From: Dipteris shenzhenensis | Lineage: Eukaryota; Polypodiophyta; Polypodiopsida; Gleicheniales | Reading direction: 5' to 3' (one strand) | NCBI GenBank assembly: GCA_047967505.1 | Contig: CM106541.1 | Length of the DNA: 64,000 nt | Part shown: piece after piece, positions 33,712 to 45,789 of the stretch | Layout of the letters: every line of letters starts with the position of its first letter | How positions within the stretch are numbered: the stretch's first letter is position 1 | Position numbers and translations under genes: made by a program | The notes under the pieces: model-generated | What the model was told of the DNA's origin: nothing | The model's input: the letters and a program-made list of their open reading frames with translations, nothing else | The model's database searches: none

Positions 33712-34632
33712 GTGTACTTCGAAGACACAGTAGACAAGCCAAAATGGCAAACTACTATGAATGAAGAAATGGATGCTTTGTATAAGAATAATAGTTGGGA
33801 ATTATGCAACCTTCCACCAGGAAAGAAGGCCATAGCAAACAAATGGGTATACAAAGTGAAGTACAATCCAGATGGCAGTATTCAAAGATACAAAGCCAGA
33901 ATAGTTGCAAAAGGATTTGCGCAACAATATGGTCAGGACTATGATGAGACTTATGCTCCAGTAGCAAAGATGGATTCCATACGGTTCTTGATATCACTAG
34001 CGACACTCAGCAAATGGAATGTGTACCAGTTCAATGTCACGAATGCATTTCTCAATGGTTACCTAGACGAGGAAGTCTACATGCAACAACCAGCAGGTTA
34101 TGTTAAACCAGGAAAGGAGAATAAGTTTTGCCATCTCAAGAAAAGTCTCTATGGCTTAAAGCAAGCACCTAGAAGTTGGTACAACAGAATTGACAAGTAT
34201 TTTGCTAATCTGGGATACATGAAATTCAATGCAGATCATACTCTCTACTACAAAGTTCAAGGGAAAGACATTACTATTGCACTTTTATACGTAGATGATC
34301 TAATTGTGACAGGAAGCAAGGATAGCTTCATCAAAAAACTAAAACAAGACTTATCTGCAGAGTTAAACATGAAAGATCTTAGACTTATGCACTATTGTCT
34401 TGGAATTGAGTTCTGGAGAGATTCAGATAGCACATTCATGAGTCAGGTCAAGTATGTTGACAGTCTCCTTAAGAAGTTTCATATGGCAGATTGCAAGATT
34501 GCAGCCACTCCCATGGAACAGAGTTTGAAACTTACTAAAGATTCAGAAAAGCCTACAGTCAATGACAGGTACTACAGGCAGCTCATTGGATCTCTTATAT
34601 ATTTGACTATCACTCGGCCAGATATTTGTTAA
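33712..34632 (+). pseudogene. Copia reverse transcriptase
   Basis: A 306-codon open frame holds nearly the whole RT. It has NKWVYKVKYNPDGSIQRYKA, then RIVAKGFAQQYGQDYDETYAP, VYQFNVTNAFLNGYLDEEVY where the usual DVKNAFL Asp is Asn, then [16 protein letters not shown], and LLYVDDLIVTGS with the catalytic YVDD (about 34,285-34,320). It ends with YRQLIGSLIYLTITRPDIC at a stop 34,630-34,632. One base shift then leads into RNase H. The DVKNAFL-to-NVTNAFL change would remove one catalytic metal ligand. This is the longest single frame of the element. Confidence 0.92.
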
Positions 34633-34649
34633 TGCAGTAAGCTCACTAG

Positions 34650-35200
34650 CATAGTTTATGGAAAATCCAAAACAGTCTCACTGGAATGCAGCCAAAATAG
34701 TCTTGAGATACATCAGAGGTACAAGACAGTTTGGGATAGAATACAGAGGAAGTCATCCACAGTTGCATGGATGCTGTGATAGTGACTATGATGGAGATCA
34801 GGAGACCAGGAGATTGACACATGGATATGCATTTTTCCTTGGTCAAGGTGCTATATCATGGTTGTCAAACAAACAACCAACTGTTTCTTTGTCTTTGACT
34901 GAAGCAGAATATAGGCACTACAGGTGCATGTGAGGCTATATGGCTCAGAAGACTATTGTCAGAAATAGATTACTTTGATGAGTCAAAGCCAACAACTATA
35001 TACTGTGATAATCAATTGGCTCAAGCATTGGCCAAGAATCCAGTATATCACTCCAGGACAAAGCAAATTGATGTCTGAGAGCACTTCATCAAAGAAAGAG
35101 TGTTACTTAGTGACATCACACTGCAGCATTGTGATAGCAAAGAGAATGTTGCAGACATCTTTACCAAACCACTCGGTAAAGAGCTATTCGAGTAACATCG
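34650..35200 (+). pseudogene. Copia RNase H
   Basis: The frame reads HWNAAKIVLRYIRGTRQFGI, then CDSDYDGDQETRRLTHGYAFFL (first acidic residues) and AISWLSNKQPTVSLSLTEAEY with the EAEY catalytic Glu. The last Asp block and the C-terminus are read in other frames (through 35,200). The frame change from RT lies near 34,632-34,650. Confidence 0.8.
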
Positions 35201-35247
35201 ACTAGCTCTTGGTTTGACGCAGAGGAAGGACATTCCCATTAAAGGGG

Positions 35248-35650
35248 TGTGATGGAATGTAATGCTCAGTCCTTCTTCGATTCCCTAGAATCATCATCTT
35301 GAGGGAAGGCCTACTTCATGATGTTGATCTTAAGGGAAGGTGTTGAGAGTTCACGCTCAACATCATGTGATCACGTGTGCATAGCACCATCATGTGATCA
35401 TATGTGCATAGCACTAACCTTATAGAGTGCTATAAAGGAAAGGGTTAGATCCCCTAACCCTAACCCTAAATATTTTTTCAACTAAATCTAGTCATTTGTG
35501 GTGTGCTCTCTAGTTGTGCCCTCTCTCCTCATCTCCACTCTTCTCCTCTCCCCTCTTCATATTTTGTCAAGGAGAGTCTAATCAAAGACAATCTTATATT
35601 TCAGATGACAATGATCATGATACTCTCATAGACCCGTGAGGTCTTCGACA
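35248..35650 (+). repeat. Copia 3' LTR (right end uncertain)
   Basis: The PPT-like AAAGGGG (35,241-35,247) is followed by TGTGATGGAATG, the probable LTR start. A TATA box TATAAAGG lies at 35,431. Downstream is GGGTTAG...CTAACCC, followed by more CCTAACCC-type repeat. The right edge is not fixed because no second LTR was found to compare. Confidence 0.65.
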
Positions 35651-35659
35651 GACATTAAT

Positions 35660-38040
35660 AGATCTTTCTTTCTTTCTTTTTGCAATAGTTTTTACTAATA
35701 CATAGCAAGTGGTTGCAAGAATAAGGGTTCACATTCACAAAGAATTAGGTATGGTCAGATGGATGTGCAACATAGATCAAGTCTGCTAGACCACTCTATT
35801 TTGTTGCATGGTTTTATGGTCTCACTAGTATAGAGATGAGTTGGGAATTTTTTGGCTTTGGGCATGGAAAAGGTGAACACGATGGAGAAAGTGTAGTTGT
35901 TAAAAGGAAAGACTGATGGGGTAGTGTTGCATAAAGTAGCAGATGTTGTGGCTTCTTGAAGGATACACACAATAATGCAATGAGTAGCAGTGAAAAAGAA
36001 AGGTGAGTAGCATTGATATTTTTAGAGATAAAGATCGGTGATGTAGATAGGTCCATGAGGTGGAATCATGCAAGGATTGTGGTCTCATGAGCTTTATGTA
36101 GCGTTTGCATCTTTAGTAATTTTAATAGCAGTCAATTTCCAATAAGAGATTTGCCTTGTTACTATGATGGTTTTGTGCATAGTGCTTTCAAGTCATCTTG
36201 TTCAAAGATATAGTCTCGTTCAAACAAAGTGAAAATATATATTTTTAAGCCTATTAAGGATGTAGGGGAGTATACTGTTGATATTGTTGTGGATGAACCA
36301 ATAGAGAGTGGTGACTTCCTAAGTATGTTGCTTGCTATAGGGGACAACTTCGCCACACCTATAGAAGACAAGAATGATGAAGGTGTATATTTTTACCTTC
36401 TAAAATGCTCTATCCCCAAGCTAAAGTGAAATGAAAGATGGATGGGGGTGTTGCTAGCCTTTTTTCCTCACCCCTTGATTGACCAGTGAGTACTTAGTGC
36501 TCACTGCACAAAACGATGCTTGTATTGCAAAGATGCCCTCTCTTGCACTCCTTGTGGGGAGAAAGCATAATCAAATGCAACTTCTATTATTTGAAAAAGA
36601 GGCTCATAGCCCATTGCAATAGTCATGGCTAGAAAAGCTCTCATGCAAGAACAATGATGGTGGTCAAATTTCTCTTCCTCATCTCAACTCAAGACACTAG
36701 CCTCTATCCAAAGTCTATGTGGCACTAACCAGAGTAGCAGTAGTCCCATAATAGTAAGAAAAAGTTCACCCATTCTACATCGATCTTTAAACTCAAATAG
36801 AATAGGGAATATTGTCCATTGATTTTGCCATGCCTTTCTTGCCTCTTATGCTTATGTTAGTGTTCAATGGAGGTTCAATGCCAGCTTGCCTTGCCCACTC
36901 GATGCTCATAGTCTCAAACTCTTGACTACCACTATGTTGTCCTAGCTACTTGGACTGCTTGGACGACTAGGTAAACATTTTTCCTTGACTCAAATTTGAC
37001 CAAGTCCTTGTGTTCATGTAGTGGTGGGATCAAGGGGTGCTAGCAAGAATGAGAATAGACTTAAAGCATGGGGGCTAGGTTCAGTGTTTGGAGGAGAGCA
37101 ATGGTACCATTGTTATAGGAATATCTATATTCTTTAGAGGTGCAATCTTAGCCTATCACATTCTTCCATACACATGAAACATTAGATGGCAAGACAAAAG
37201 TAGACAGATGGATTCTTAATTATTGTGATGCCTTATGTGTGCCATGAGACTAAGATAGTACACTCTTAGACCTATCATGCTCTTGCTCCATCTCCTATAA
37301 TATTTCTCTTACTCACGAGGATTGAGCTTGCTCATAGCACATATTGGTGAATCCATCTCCAAGCAACTACACAAGATGCAAAATCTTCATATGTGCATCA
37401 TAGGACATTCTATGTCACATTTAACACATGCATAATATCATTGGTCTCCTTGATCTCACTTGCTTCACTGAGTAATTCAAGTTCATCATCCTCTTCCCTG
37501 ACAATTTGCCATGAATTCTATAATGAACTATTGAACTAAATTATTTAATGTGTTAGATGTGCCTACTTCCCTAGTCACAACATTAAATCCTTTCAAGAGT
37601 CTTAGATGTCCAAAACAATAAACCAAGTTGATAGCCCTTGGTGGTTTCATTAGGTTATGTCTCTTCAAATTGATAAAATCATATGCACTCCAGTTGCATT
37701 CACATGCTCCTGATGATGCAACCATAGAGAACACATGTGTTGCAACATGCTATAGTCATAACACCTCTCCACCATGTCACTAAAGCAACAAATTTAATAG
37801 CATCAAAATGCCAAGGTCTCCAAATGAGCCTTCATCCTTTGTGTATTGTACTCATTGTTAGTAGGCTACTTTACCCTAGTCTCTAAGAATCAACATCTTA
37901 CATACCTCTCAAAATTATGTATGAATTTAGGATTTTGTGTTTGGGCATGCATTGATATTTTTTATGGAAGGACAATGCAACTCATTTAAAAGTGTATGCA
38001 TTTGACTTTTATCTTATTAGCTAATGAAACAAGTTGTTTC
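35660..38040. other. Unassigned intergenic sequence
   Basis: The only open frame of note is 36,229-36,429 on the + strand, with GEYTVDIVVDEPIESGDFL and NDEGVYFYLLKC. I do not recognise it. It could be a fragment of a transposable-element protein. The rest has no gene-like features. Confidence 0.35.
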
Positions 38041-38047
38041 ACAACAT

Positions 38048-38612
38048 CCAATGGTTTTACAACAATTTTTTAGATGTACATCTTTGACTTTTAATGAAAC
38101 CATTCTGCAAAATTTCTTGTATGTTAGCAATGAGAACATAATTCATTATGACAGCCATAATAGTTAAATCAGGAGAATATGCTCTTGTGATGCGACAGGG
38201 TTGTACATGCAAAATCTGCCATGGGCACATTATAGATGAGTGCGAGATCGATGGACTCAATGTGGCGACTTTGTGCATGTATTTTACTTTGGGGTGTTTG
38301 TGCATGCAAATTTTGTATGCAGAGCTTGTCATTTGCCAATGTTCATGTCATGGAGACACCAACTGTGCATGCCTACTGTAGCTATCTATCAAGAGAAAGT
38401 AGTAGCTGAATGTGCATTCACGGCGGTAAAAAGAAAGGCTCTGTTTGTTGAATGAAGGGAAGGAGCAGCCCCCTCATGAAGGGAGGAAGAAGCTTAAGCA
38501 TGAGCTATTCCAATGGTTTTACAACAATTTTTGAGATGTACATCTTTGACTTTTAATGAAACCATTCTGCCAAATTTCTTGTATGTTTAGCAATGAGAAC
38601 ATAATTTTCATT
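38048..38612. repeat. ~100-bp direct repeats flanking a ~365-bp segment
   Basis: CCAATGGTTTTACAACAATT begins at 38,048 and again at 38,510. The two ~100-bp copies (38,048-38,145 and 38,510-38,612) differ at a few positions. Between them lies a segment of which 38,153-38,266 recurs at 45,671-45,777. Confidence 0.85.
38153..38266 (+). repeat. Dispersed ~110-bp repeat, copy 1
   Basis: From AGCCATAATAGTTAAAT to CTCAATGTGGC. It matches 45,671-45,777 with a few substitutions and a short indel. Confidence 0.88.
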
Positions 38613-39530
38613 TATACAAGCTATTTTAGGATTAACTACAACCATCATGGTGGTTGTAAAATATACGTGTTTTAGGAGTAATTATAACCAACACGATGGT
38701 AGTACCAATTAATTGATTCAGGATTAATTACAACTAGCATGGTGCTTTTATAGGATTTAAGAGAATTTGAGATCTTTTTATAGCACTTTTTGACCATTTT
38801 TTAGCACTGTTTGACCATGATAAATTTAGTACTTTTTCGTAGCTTTTTGTACTTTCCTAGCACGAAAATAATTGTGTCATGGGGAAATATAGCAAGGCAT
38901 GTCCTAAATTTTTTACCTTTGCAGCTAGCTGCAAAATTGTGAGGCACAAATTTTGGGATGGATTTAACCAAGTGATCTATAAGACTCTGATCGTTGAACA
39001 ACAACATGTTCAAATCACCTCCATTTTAAACAAAGGTTGTCTTCCCTCATTTCGTTTGGACAAACATGTTGTTTTACCTTCACTCTCCCATGTTTGCATT
39101 GGTTAAACATGTTGCCTCACCCATGTTTGCATTTGCCACAAATGCATTCACTGGAGTGCCACTCAGAGTGTACCTTTGGATAGAGCAACTTGCTCCCACA
39201 CTGACCTTAGGCTACCAAACTTGGTCTCCCTTTTAACACATGATGAGGATCTAGGTGGCCTACAAACTAGGCATTCATCTATGATACATGGGCATCCATC
39301 TCCATGAAACAATGCTCAAGCATGACTGCATCTCAAGTCATTCAAAGCTTTTCAGGCTAGGTCAAAGTCTATATGTGTTGTGCAACATCACAGATCCCAA
39401 ACTTTGAGATTCTTGATGAACCAGGGCTAACATAAACAACATAAATTATACTATACCACTGGATTGGTTGAATAGACATAAACTATCAATTAAACTATAT
39501 AAACATGTTGTTCCAACCATAGAGCTGGTT
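38613..39530. other. Unassigned sequence with short degenerate repeats
   Basis: Three related ~55-bp stretches (about 38,630-38,757), each with ATTA(A/C)TTACAAC-like sequence, then sequence without recognisable genes. Confidence 0.4.
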
Positions 39531-40367
39531 CATGGGTTGGTGGCATGCTAAGAATATAAATTAAACTATTGAAAAAATATAGCCAATAACCATTTTTAAA
39601 GACTTGGAAAACCTTTTGATTAAAAGACTCTAAAACATAGCCACAGCCCACAACTCATCAAAGAAAAAAACATCTATTTCTGGGACATCAAAAAGACTTT
39701 TAGATGTATCGAACTCAGGAGCCTTTTGGTTGTAGCCACTTTATGTTTGTTGTTCATTTTTGTTCCAACCACATGGTTGGTTTAGGACAATCACATTAAC
39801 TGGTGTTTGACCTAAACCAGCTCCATCATATATTGCTGTTCCAACCATCAAGCAAGTTTAGGACCCTAGACAGTAGACCCATGTTTGAACCTGACATAGA
39901 TGTGTTTTCTCTTTTCTTTTATAGAACTTCTTTTACCATTAAAAATAAACATGGGTTGGTGGCATGCTAAGAATATAAATTAAACTATTGAAAAAATATA
40001 GCCATTAACCATTTTTAAAGACTTGGAAAAGCTTTTGATTAAAAGACTCTAAAACATAGCCACAGCCCACAACTCATGAAAGACAAAAACATCTATTTCT
40101 GGGACATCAAAAAGACTTTTAGATGTATCGAACTCAGGAGCCTTTTGGTTGTAGCCACTTTATGTTTGTTGTTCATTTTTGTTCCAACCACATGGTTGGT
40201 TTAGGACAATCACATTAACTGGTGTTTGACCTAAACCAGCTCCATCATATATTGCTGTTCCAACCATCAAGCAAGTTTAGGACCCTAGACAGTAGACCCA
40301 TGTTTGAACCTGACATAGATGTGTTTTCTCTTTTCTTTTATAGAACTTCTTTTACCATTAAAAATAT
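39531..40367. repeat. 419-bp tandem duplication (two copies, nearly identical)
   Basis: CATGGGTTGGTGGCATGCTA begins at 39,531 and at 39,950. The copies (39,531-39,949 and 39,950-40,367) differ at only a handful of bases, so the event is recent. No ORF of note. Confidence 0.93.
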
Positions 40368-42599
40368 GGTGGAAATTCAACATTTAAACTATTACAAGAC
40401 AATAATTTTAATCATTAGTCTGGTTTAGGACAATCACATGAGCTCCAAGACAACCTAGCTTATTGTAACAATATTTATTGACTTGCATTGTGTCAAGCAT
40501 GTGTATAATGTGCTCATCAAACTACTTGCATCCTGTCCCTTTTTTGCATATGTCCTTGAAACTCTTGTATTGTTATGCCATAATAATGTCACTTAGCAAT
40601 GACTTTCTTTTCTTGCATTCTATTGATGCCCACAAGCTTCTCACATTGGGATGGAGCTACATCACTTCCCCTCTATGACCATTACTAGAGCCACATTGTT
40701 CTGATTGACAATATCTTTGATGTTGTGCACCCAAGTGATTTCTTGTTTGTTTCAAGGGGCGCCAACATAGCTAATGTCACCCTCTTTATATCTAGTTAAT
40801 GTAAGTTGTGCCCCCTTTTCACTTTACATAGGCCATCTCTCAAGTTAGAGAGTAAACTCACCAGGGTGTGCATCTCTCAATGTATTGGTACAGTTGTCAC
40901 TCCATGAATTTTTGGGTGCAAGCTAAAGATTTTGAAGACTCGAGACTGGTATTCATCATTGGAATGGCATGACGTTGCTACCACAAATGCTCCCACTAAT
41001 TGTGAGACCATAACTTATTTTCTTTGCTTTGATTGCAATGTTTGAATGCATGCATCTACCACTTCTACCTTCTTCTACTCTGCAAGAGCCTTTTTGCTTC
41101 ACATTCTTTCTCCCTCTATAGACATTGCAAACATGTCTTCTGTTGTTGTTTTGATACTATTCCATTTATTTCCTTGCCCCTCAATCTATTCGTGGTACCT
41201 TGACCAAGCTTTTAGCTATCCTATCTAGCAACCTTTGTTTGGTTCTCTTGCAAGCCGTGACAAGTGGCATATTGCCATGATGATCAATGAACCAATAGAG
41301 TGAAAACTAAGATTTTGTTAGGCCAATGCATGCAGGGTTTTGACATTTTTTGAGTAAATTTTTTTGTGAGTTTGCGAGTTTTTCAAGTATTTTTATGTGT
41401 GAATTTAATAGCTAGTGGCTAGTTATAATTCTTACATATCACCATGCAAGTATAAATAATAATAAAACTAGGCAATATATTTCTTAAACATAGGAAACAC
41501 TCAATGTAAACGAGAGAGCTAGTTCTATTAGAGGACAAGATCTCATGATAAATAACTTGAATCAATAGCTCACCATTAAGCTACAAAGGCAAGCAATTTT
41601 TAGCAAATGATTATTGCATTTGTGCATTCATTGAGCCAAGCATAAATAGCTTGAAACAATAGCTCGCCGGCAAGCTACAAAGATAGGGTGCCAAAAACTT
41701 TTTTCCTAGATGGCATTTTGGGGTTTCATCTTAAGGTACCTATGTTTGCAGTTGTTTCCAAGGTTTTTGGGCTTTCTGAGCTCATTTCTAGTCTCAAAGA
41801 GGTGAAATTGTGTATGTATCAAAAGTTTTGTTTTGTTCCAAGGAATTTATACCTCTCTGGCAACATAGCTCAAGTTTTGTTTTGTTTTAAGGAATTTGTA
41901 CCAATGGAGCATATTAACAATGGTCATCCATAGGTCAAATATTTGAACATCAGTAATTTCTAGTTTTGTGGGAGATGTGTCTATTTGTATTGGGTCCTCA
42001 GCATGTAAGAATACAAGTATAACATTATTTTAAATTTCTTCCAATGCTAAATGCATAGTTTTGCTTAAATTTTCCCATTTAAAAAAAACATTATGGTTAA
42101 GTCAAATCAATCCTTGTAGCTATAAATCAAGGTGGTTGTAAGAGTTCTACACCATATGATCTTTAATGGCATGCCATGAGATATAGAAAAAATTGAATAA
42201 AAACTCGCAAAACTCGCAAAATGCTAAGCCCCATGCAGAAGTTATGGGTCAGGAAAGCTACCCATATGCAATATATTCCCTAAACTTCACAAAAAAGGAT
42301 ACACCCAATCATGCATTGGCCCATGTGAAAATCACCATATTTCATTGCTTTACAGCATAATGGATATTGCTTTTCACCTCTCTCCTCCAATAGCCATGCC
42401 CTGCATGTTCTTGTAATATTCCCTTTTTGTTCTTTGTCATATTCAAGCACTATATGTACTTTAATTTTTCATTTTTTTGAACTTTATAGCATAGTTACTT
42501 GTTCTTTAAAGCATATTAGATTCTACCTCCTTTAAGATTTGTTAGAACTACATGATTTTGATACATCTCTTTTGTCCTATCAAGTACATCTAGATTGCC
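40368..42599. other. Unassigned AT-rich intergenic sequence
   Basis: Short frames only. Local echo repeats occur near 41,557/41,648 (AATAGCTC.CC...AAGCTACAAAG) and 41,820/41,875 (GTTTTGTTTTGTT...AAGGAATTT). Confidence 0.4.
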
Positions 42600-42647
42600 A
42601 TGTGCTAATTGCCATGGGCATATGTAGCACCATGGCAATTAGCACAT
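42600..42647. repeat. Perfect 17-bp-stem inverted repeat
   Basis: ATGTGCTAATTGCCATG at 42,600-42,616 pairs perfectly with CATGGCAATTAGCACAT at 42,631-42,647 across a 14-base loop. A transcript of either strand could fold into a hairpin. Confidence 0.93.
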
Positions 42648-44137
42648 ATAGTCAATTTTTTGACATGTGTTGGACTCTTATGTTGGGGAAGTTGGTAGAC
42701 AAGGAGAACTTGTATGTTGAACACAATCAAGTGTAGGAATATTGTTCCCAGGTGAAGAGTTGGGTTTAGCTTGGTTAGCCGGTTTAGCTTGGTTAGCTGC
42801 CTCCTACTCATCCACTTCCATTCTCACCCTTTTTTGTGCCCAGTCGATAGGGGAGCTGATGAGTAGTGGAGAAATTGCCGATGAGCAAGAGACAAGGGTG
42901 CTCTTTTATGCTCGTGTCTAAGTATTACTAGCCGGTAATTCCTAGTCAAACACATGTCGTTTGAGCAGTTGGCATGTCCAAATAATGATAAGAGGACTTC
43001 AATTAATCAAATTAAATATGGCCCTTAAGGGGTCCCCTTTAGGGGAAAGGGCCATATTGTGCCCCTTGAGTGGTCCCCTTTAGGAGCAAGTGCCATATTG
43101 ACTAGACAAATATGTCCCAATGGCATCATTCACATAGCAAACCTCTGTGTTCACAAGTAATTCCATGTAACCCATCAGAGTGGGTAGAATAGACTTCAAT
43201 TTCTCTTTTATGCATACTTCTAAATAATCATGAGCTTCCTTCAATCAATCTAAATTCAAGCAGAATTAATCACGCATGCCCGTGGCAAGTCCAATAATCA
43301 TGAGTTGCCTTCAATAAATCTAAATTGTTTTGGCTTCCATCTATCTAAATTCAAGCCTAATTAATCCTGCATGCCAGACCGGTGGTATCTCCAAATCATC
43401 ATGCATCCAATGCATGCCAGCCAGCTAGGCTACCAAATTAAGTAGTCGTGAGACTAGTAAGTAACTGCAAGCTCGGTGGTTGGTGCAATGGAAGAAATTG
43501 CAATCTTGAGGTTCCTCATCATGGCTGCATTTCCAATCATCATTAAATTATTTCAAATTGATGCAAAACTTACACACACACACACTCAGTTTAAACATCC
43601 TTGTGTTTCAAGCATGCCAGCTAGGTGGCTTCATTCCCAATGGCTGGACCACCAAATTTACTGTCAATGATTCTTAATTAACTGCTAGCTCTGCATACTC
43701 GGCATGTAATCCTTGTTATTGTCATTTTAATGCATAGAAATTATTGAACATACGCAAAATCATTTAAAGAATCAATCTATACAAGTCATCATTACATTCT
43801 TAAATTGAGTCGTATACTTGCATCCAATCAATTTATTACTCTACATGCAAATCCTATGGTGCATGCAAGCCTGGTTGTGTGTGCAAGCTGGATATCATCA
43901 TCCACACCAAATTTACACCACCCTTGCACACTCCATTGCACTCAGCCAACTCACTCCTTGCACTCAGCCATCTCAATTGCTTGCACACTCCCTTGCAATT
44001 CTTGACCTTACACCCTTGCACACTCTCTTGCACTTAGCCACCTTGAACTTCCTGTAGGTTCTATCCCCTCCTATGACTTCTCTCCCCTCCCCTCTAGACA
44101 CAAGGAGCTCCAAAACTCATAATCCAACCCCTCTCCA
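42648..44137. other. Unassigned intergenic sequence
   Basis: It has G/C-run repeats near 43,026-43,095 (two related blocks with GGTCCCCTTTAGG) and a Cys-poor, His/Thr/Leu-rich stretch. No gene is seen. Confidence 0.4.
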
Positions 44138-44245
44138 ATGGATCCCTTTGGCTTGCCACCCGGCCCCTCCTCTATCGATCCCTTTGGCTTGCCATCTAGT
44201 CCCTCCCCAATGGATCCCTTTGGCTCTCCATCCAGCTCTTTGCAT
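44138..44245 (+). repeat. 36-bp minisatellite, three copies (12-residue unit)
   Basis: Units start at 44,138, 44,174 and 44,210. In one frame each encodes (M/I)DPFG.P...S..-type sequence. The period is a multiple of three, so the frame stays open, but no longer gene is visible around it. Confidence 0.85.
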
Positions 44246-44599
44246 CTTGAAATTGTGAGACATAGTCCCATCCAACTTTCCTCCACTCTTGAAATCATGA
44301 TACACACTTCCACCAGCTTTAGGTGCTAACTATGTGTTCTCTTGACAACTTCACCAAGAGACAAAAGACTTGAACTCAAAGGAGGGATATATTTTCTGTC
44401 ATAATAAAAAAAACTCTATCAACAAAAGGGTGATTGGAAAGGCACTCAACATCCCTAGAGGCAGTTCACAAGCTTGTTACTTGGAGAAGGCATGGAGGCA
44501 AAAGGATGTTTTAGATTTAGTCCCTGAAGCTTAGATTAGTAGAAATGGTGGAGTTAAGGCTTCAAGATTTCAGCAAATGTTAAGGCTTTTTTAAAGGGA

Positions 44600-45650
44600 C
44601 AAGGCATTTCTTTCCTAATATGAGAGGAATTGTGAAGTTCTGGCAGGTTCAAGTAGCAGTAGAGCAATTGAACAGACATTCGATCTCTTACTTAAGGGTG
44701 ATCTCTAGGACCATGCTAAACTCGAAGAATATAAAGGACAAAAAATACATAAAAATGACATCTGAGACCACCAGATTTGGATTTCATCTGGCCTCAATAT
44801 AGTCTTTTGCCAATATGAGAAGGAGATGAGGAAGCTATAGAGGGAAGCACCCATGCAACATCAACAGTACAATAGGAGAAGATCCTTAAGGAGAATGAAG
44901 AGGCCAATGTAGAGCTAGTACAAGACATGGTAGAGAAGGCAAAAGCAAAGGCCCTATAGGCAAAAGGGCAAACTAGGGTGCTGAGGCCCAAGCAAGAGAA
45001 GCTTTAAAAATGGTCGACAAGGAAAAGGTTCAAGTACCTGCTGCTATAGTAGCAGCTTGAAGACACTAAAATGGATGAGAACAACCAGAGGCCAATCTAA
45101 CAAAAATGAAAGAACAACTCGATGCTTAAAGAGAAGAAAAGGAATTTCTTTACCAAAATCTCTAGATGCAGAACGTTTTGAATAGTAGAAAGATGATATT
45201 ATAGCTCTGCTGAGAAGGGACAATGCAGACACTATGGCACTAGTGCAAGAGTTGTAGGAGAGATTTAAAGCCAAAAGGATACAACTCGAGAAGGAAGCAG
45301 GAGAGATGCAAATAAAGCAGAGAGCAGCCGTGGTGGAGCACATAGGAAGAATGAGAATGTGCTGCATTGGAAAGAGAAGGCAAACTATTGGAAAGATAAG
45401 CACAATGCCAATACCATTGCAGAGCAGCATGCCATGGCACTTGAAAATTTGGAGAGGCGGTCCTCCATCTTTTTGGGACCCAAAGTACTCTTTTATTCTT
45501 GCAAGAGGCCTATAGTGAAGTTGCTAAAGACTCTAAAGAGGTCTGACAACAACTAGAAGCATCAAATAGAGGCTGTTGATGTAGCCAAAACCAAGTATAG
45601 CATTTGGAGGAGAAGGTCCACACTCTCAGGATGAGTTAGGAAGGAATCAA
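44600..45650 (+). pseudogene. Decayed coding-like region with coiled-coil composition
   Basis: Several short + frames have Glu/Lys/Arg/Gln-rich sequence typical of coiled coils (for example LEKEAGEMQIKQRAAVVEHI near 45,280 and WKEKANYWKDKHNANTIAEQ near 45,362). Stops break them all. It may be an old retroelement gag or a host pseudogene. I do not recognise the family. Confidence 0.35.
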
Positions 45651-45670
45651 GAATAGACTGTGATATTGAT

Positions 45671-45777
45671 AGCCATAATAGTTAAATAAGCAGAATATGC
45701 TCTTGTGATGCGACAGGGTTGTACATGCAAAATCTGCCATGGGCACATTATAGATGATCGATGGCCTCAGTGTGGCC
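45671..45777 (+). repeat. Dispersed ~110-bp repeat, copy 2
   Basis: It matches 38,153-38,266, from AGCCATAATAGTTAAAT to CTCAGTGTGGC, and has lost a few bases near its 3' end. It is not flanked by the ~100-bp repeats seen around copy 1. Confidence 0.88.
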
Positions 45778-45789
45778 ACTCATGGCCCA

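Larger units (their letters stand above)
31095..35650 (+). mobile_element. 5'-truncated copia retrotransposon with a 3' LTR
   Basis: Sense-strand copia in the usual order: gag, protease, integrase, RT, RNase H, then PPT and a 3' LTR beginning near 35,248. There is no 5' LTR, and the first part of gag is missing where it meets the antisense L1 endonuclease. Frame breaks are few and scattered, so it is younger than most elements here. No target duplication can be assigned because one end is missing. Confidence 0.85.

Noticed and set aside
35451-35470. Interstitial telomere
   Set aside because: Only about three CCCTAA units, inside an LTR. This is too short for a telomere fusion site.
36229-36429. 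66-residue + frame with DVGEYTVDIVVDEP, considered as a small gene
   Set aside because: No family recognised, no promoter or RNA evidence, and upstream sequence in the same frame has a stop. Kept only as a note.
38048-38612. Small LTR element with ~100-bp LTRs
   Set aside because: The repeats do not begin TG or end CA, and there is no PBS, PPT or target duplication.
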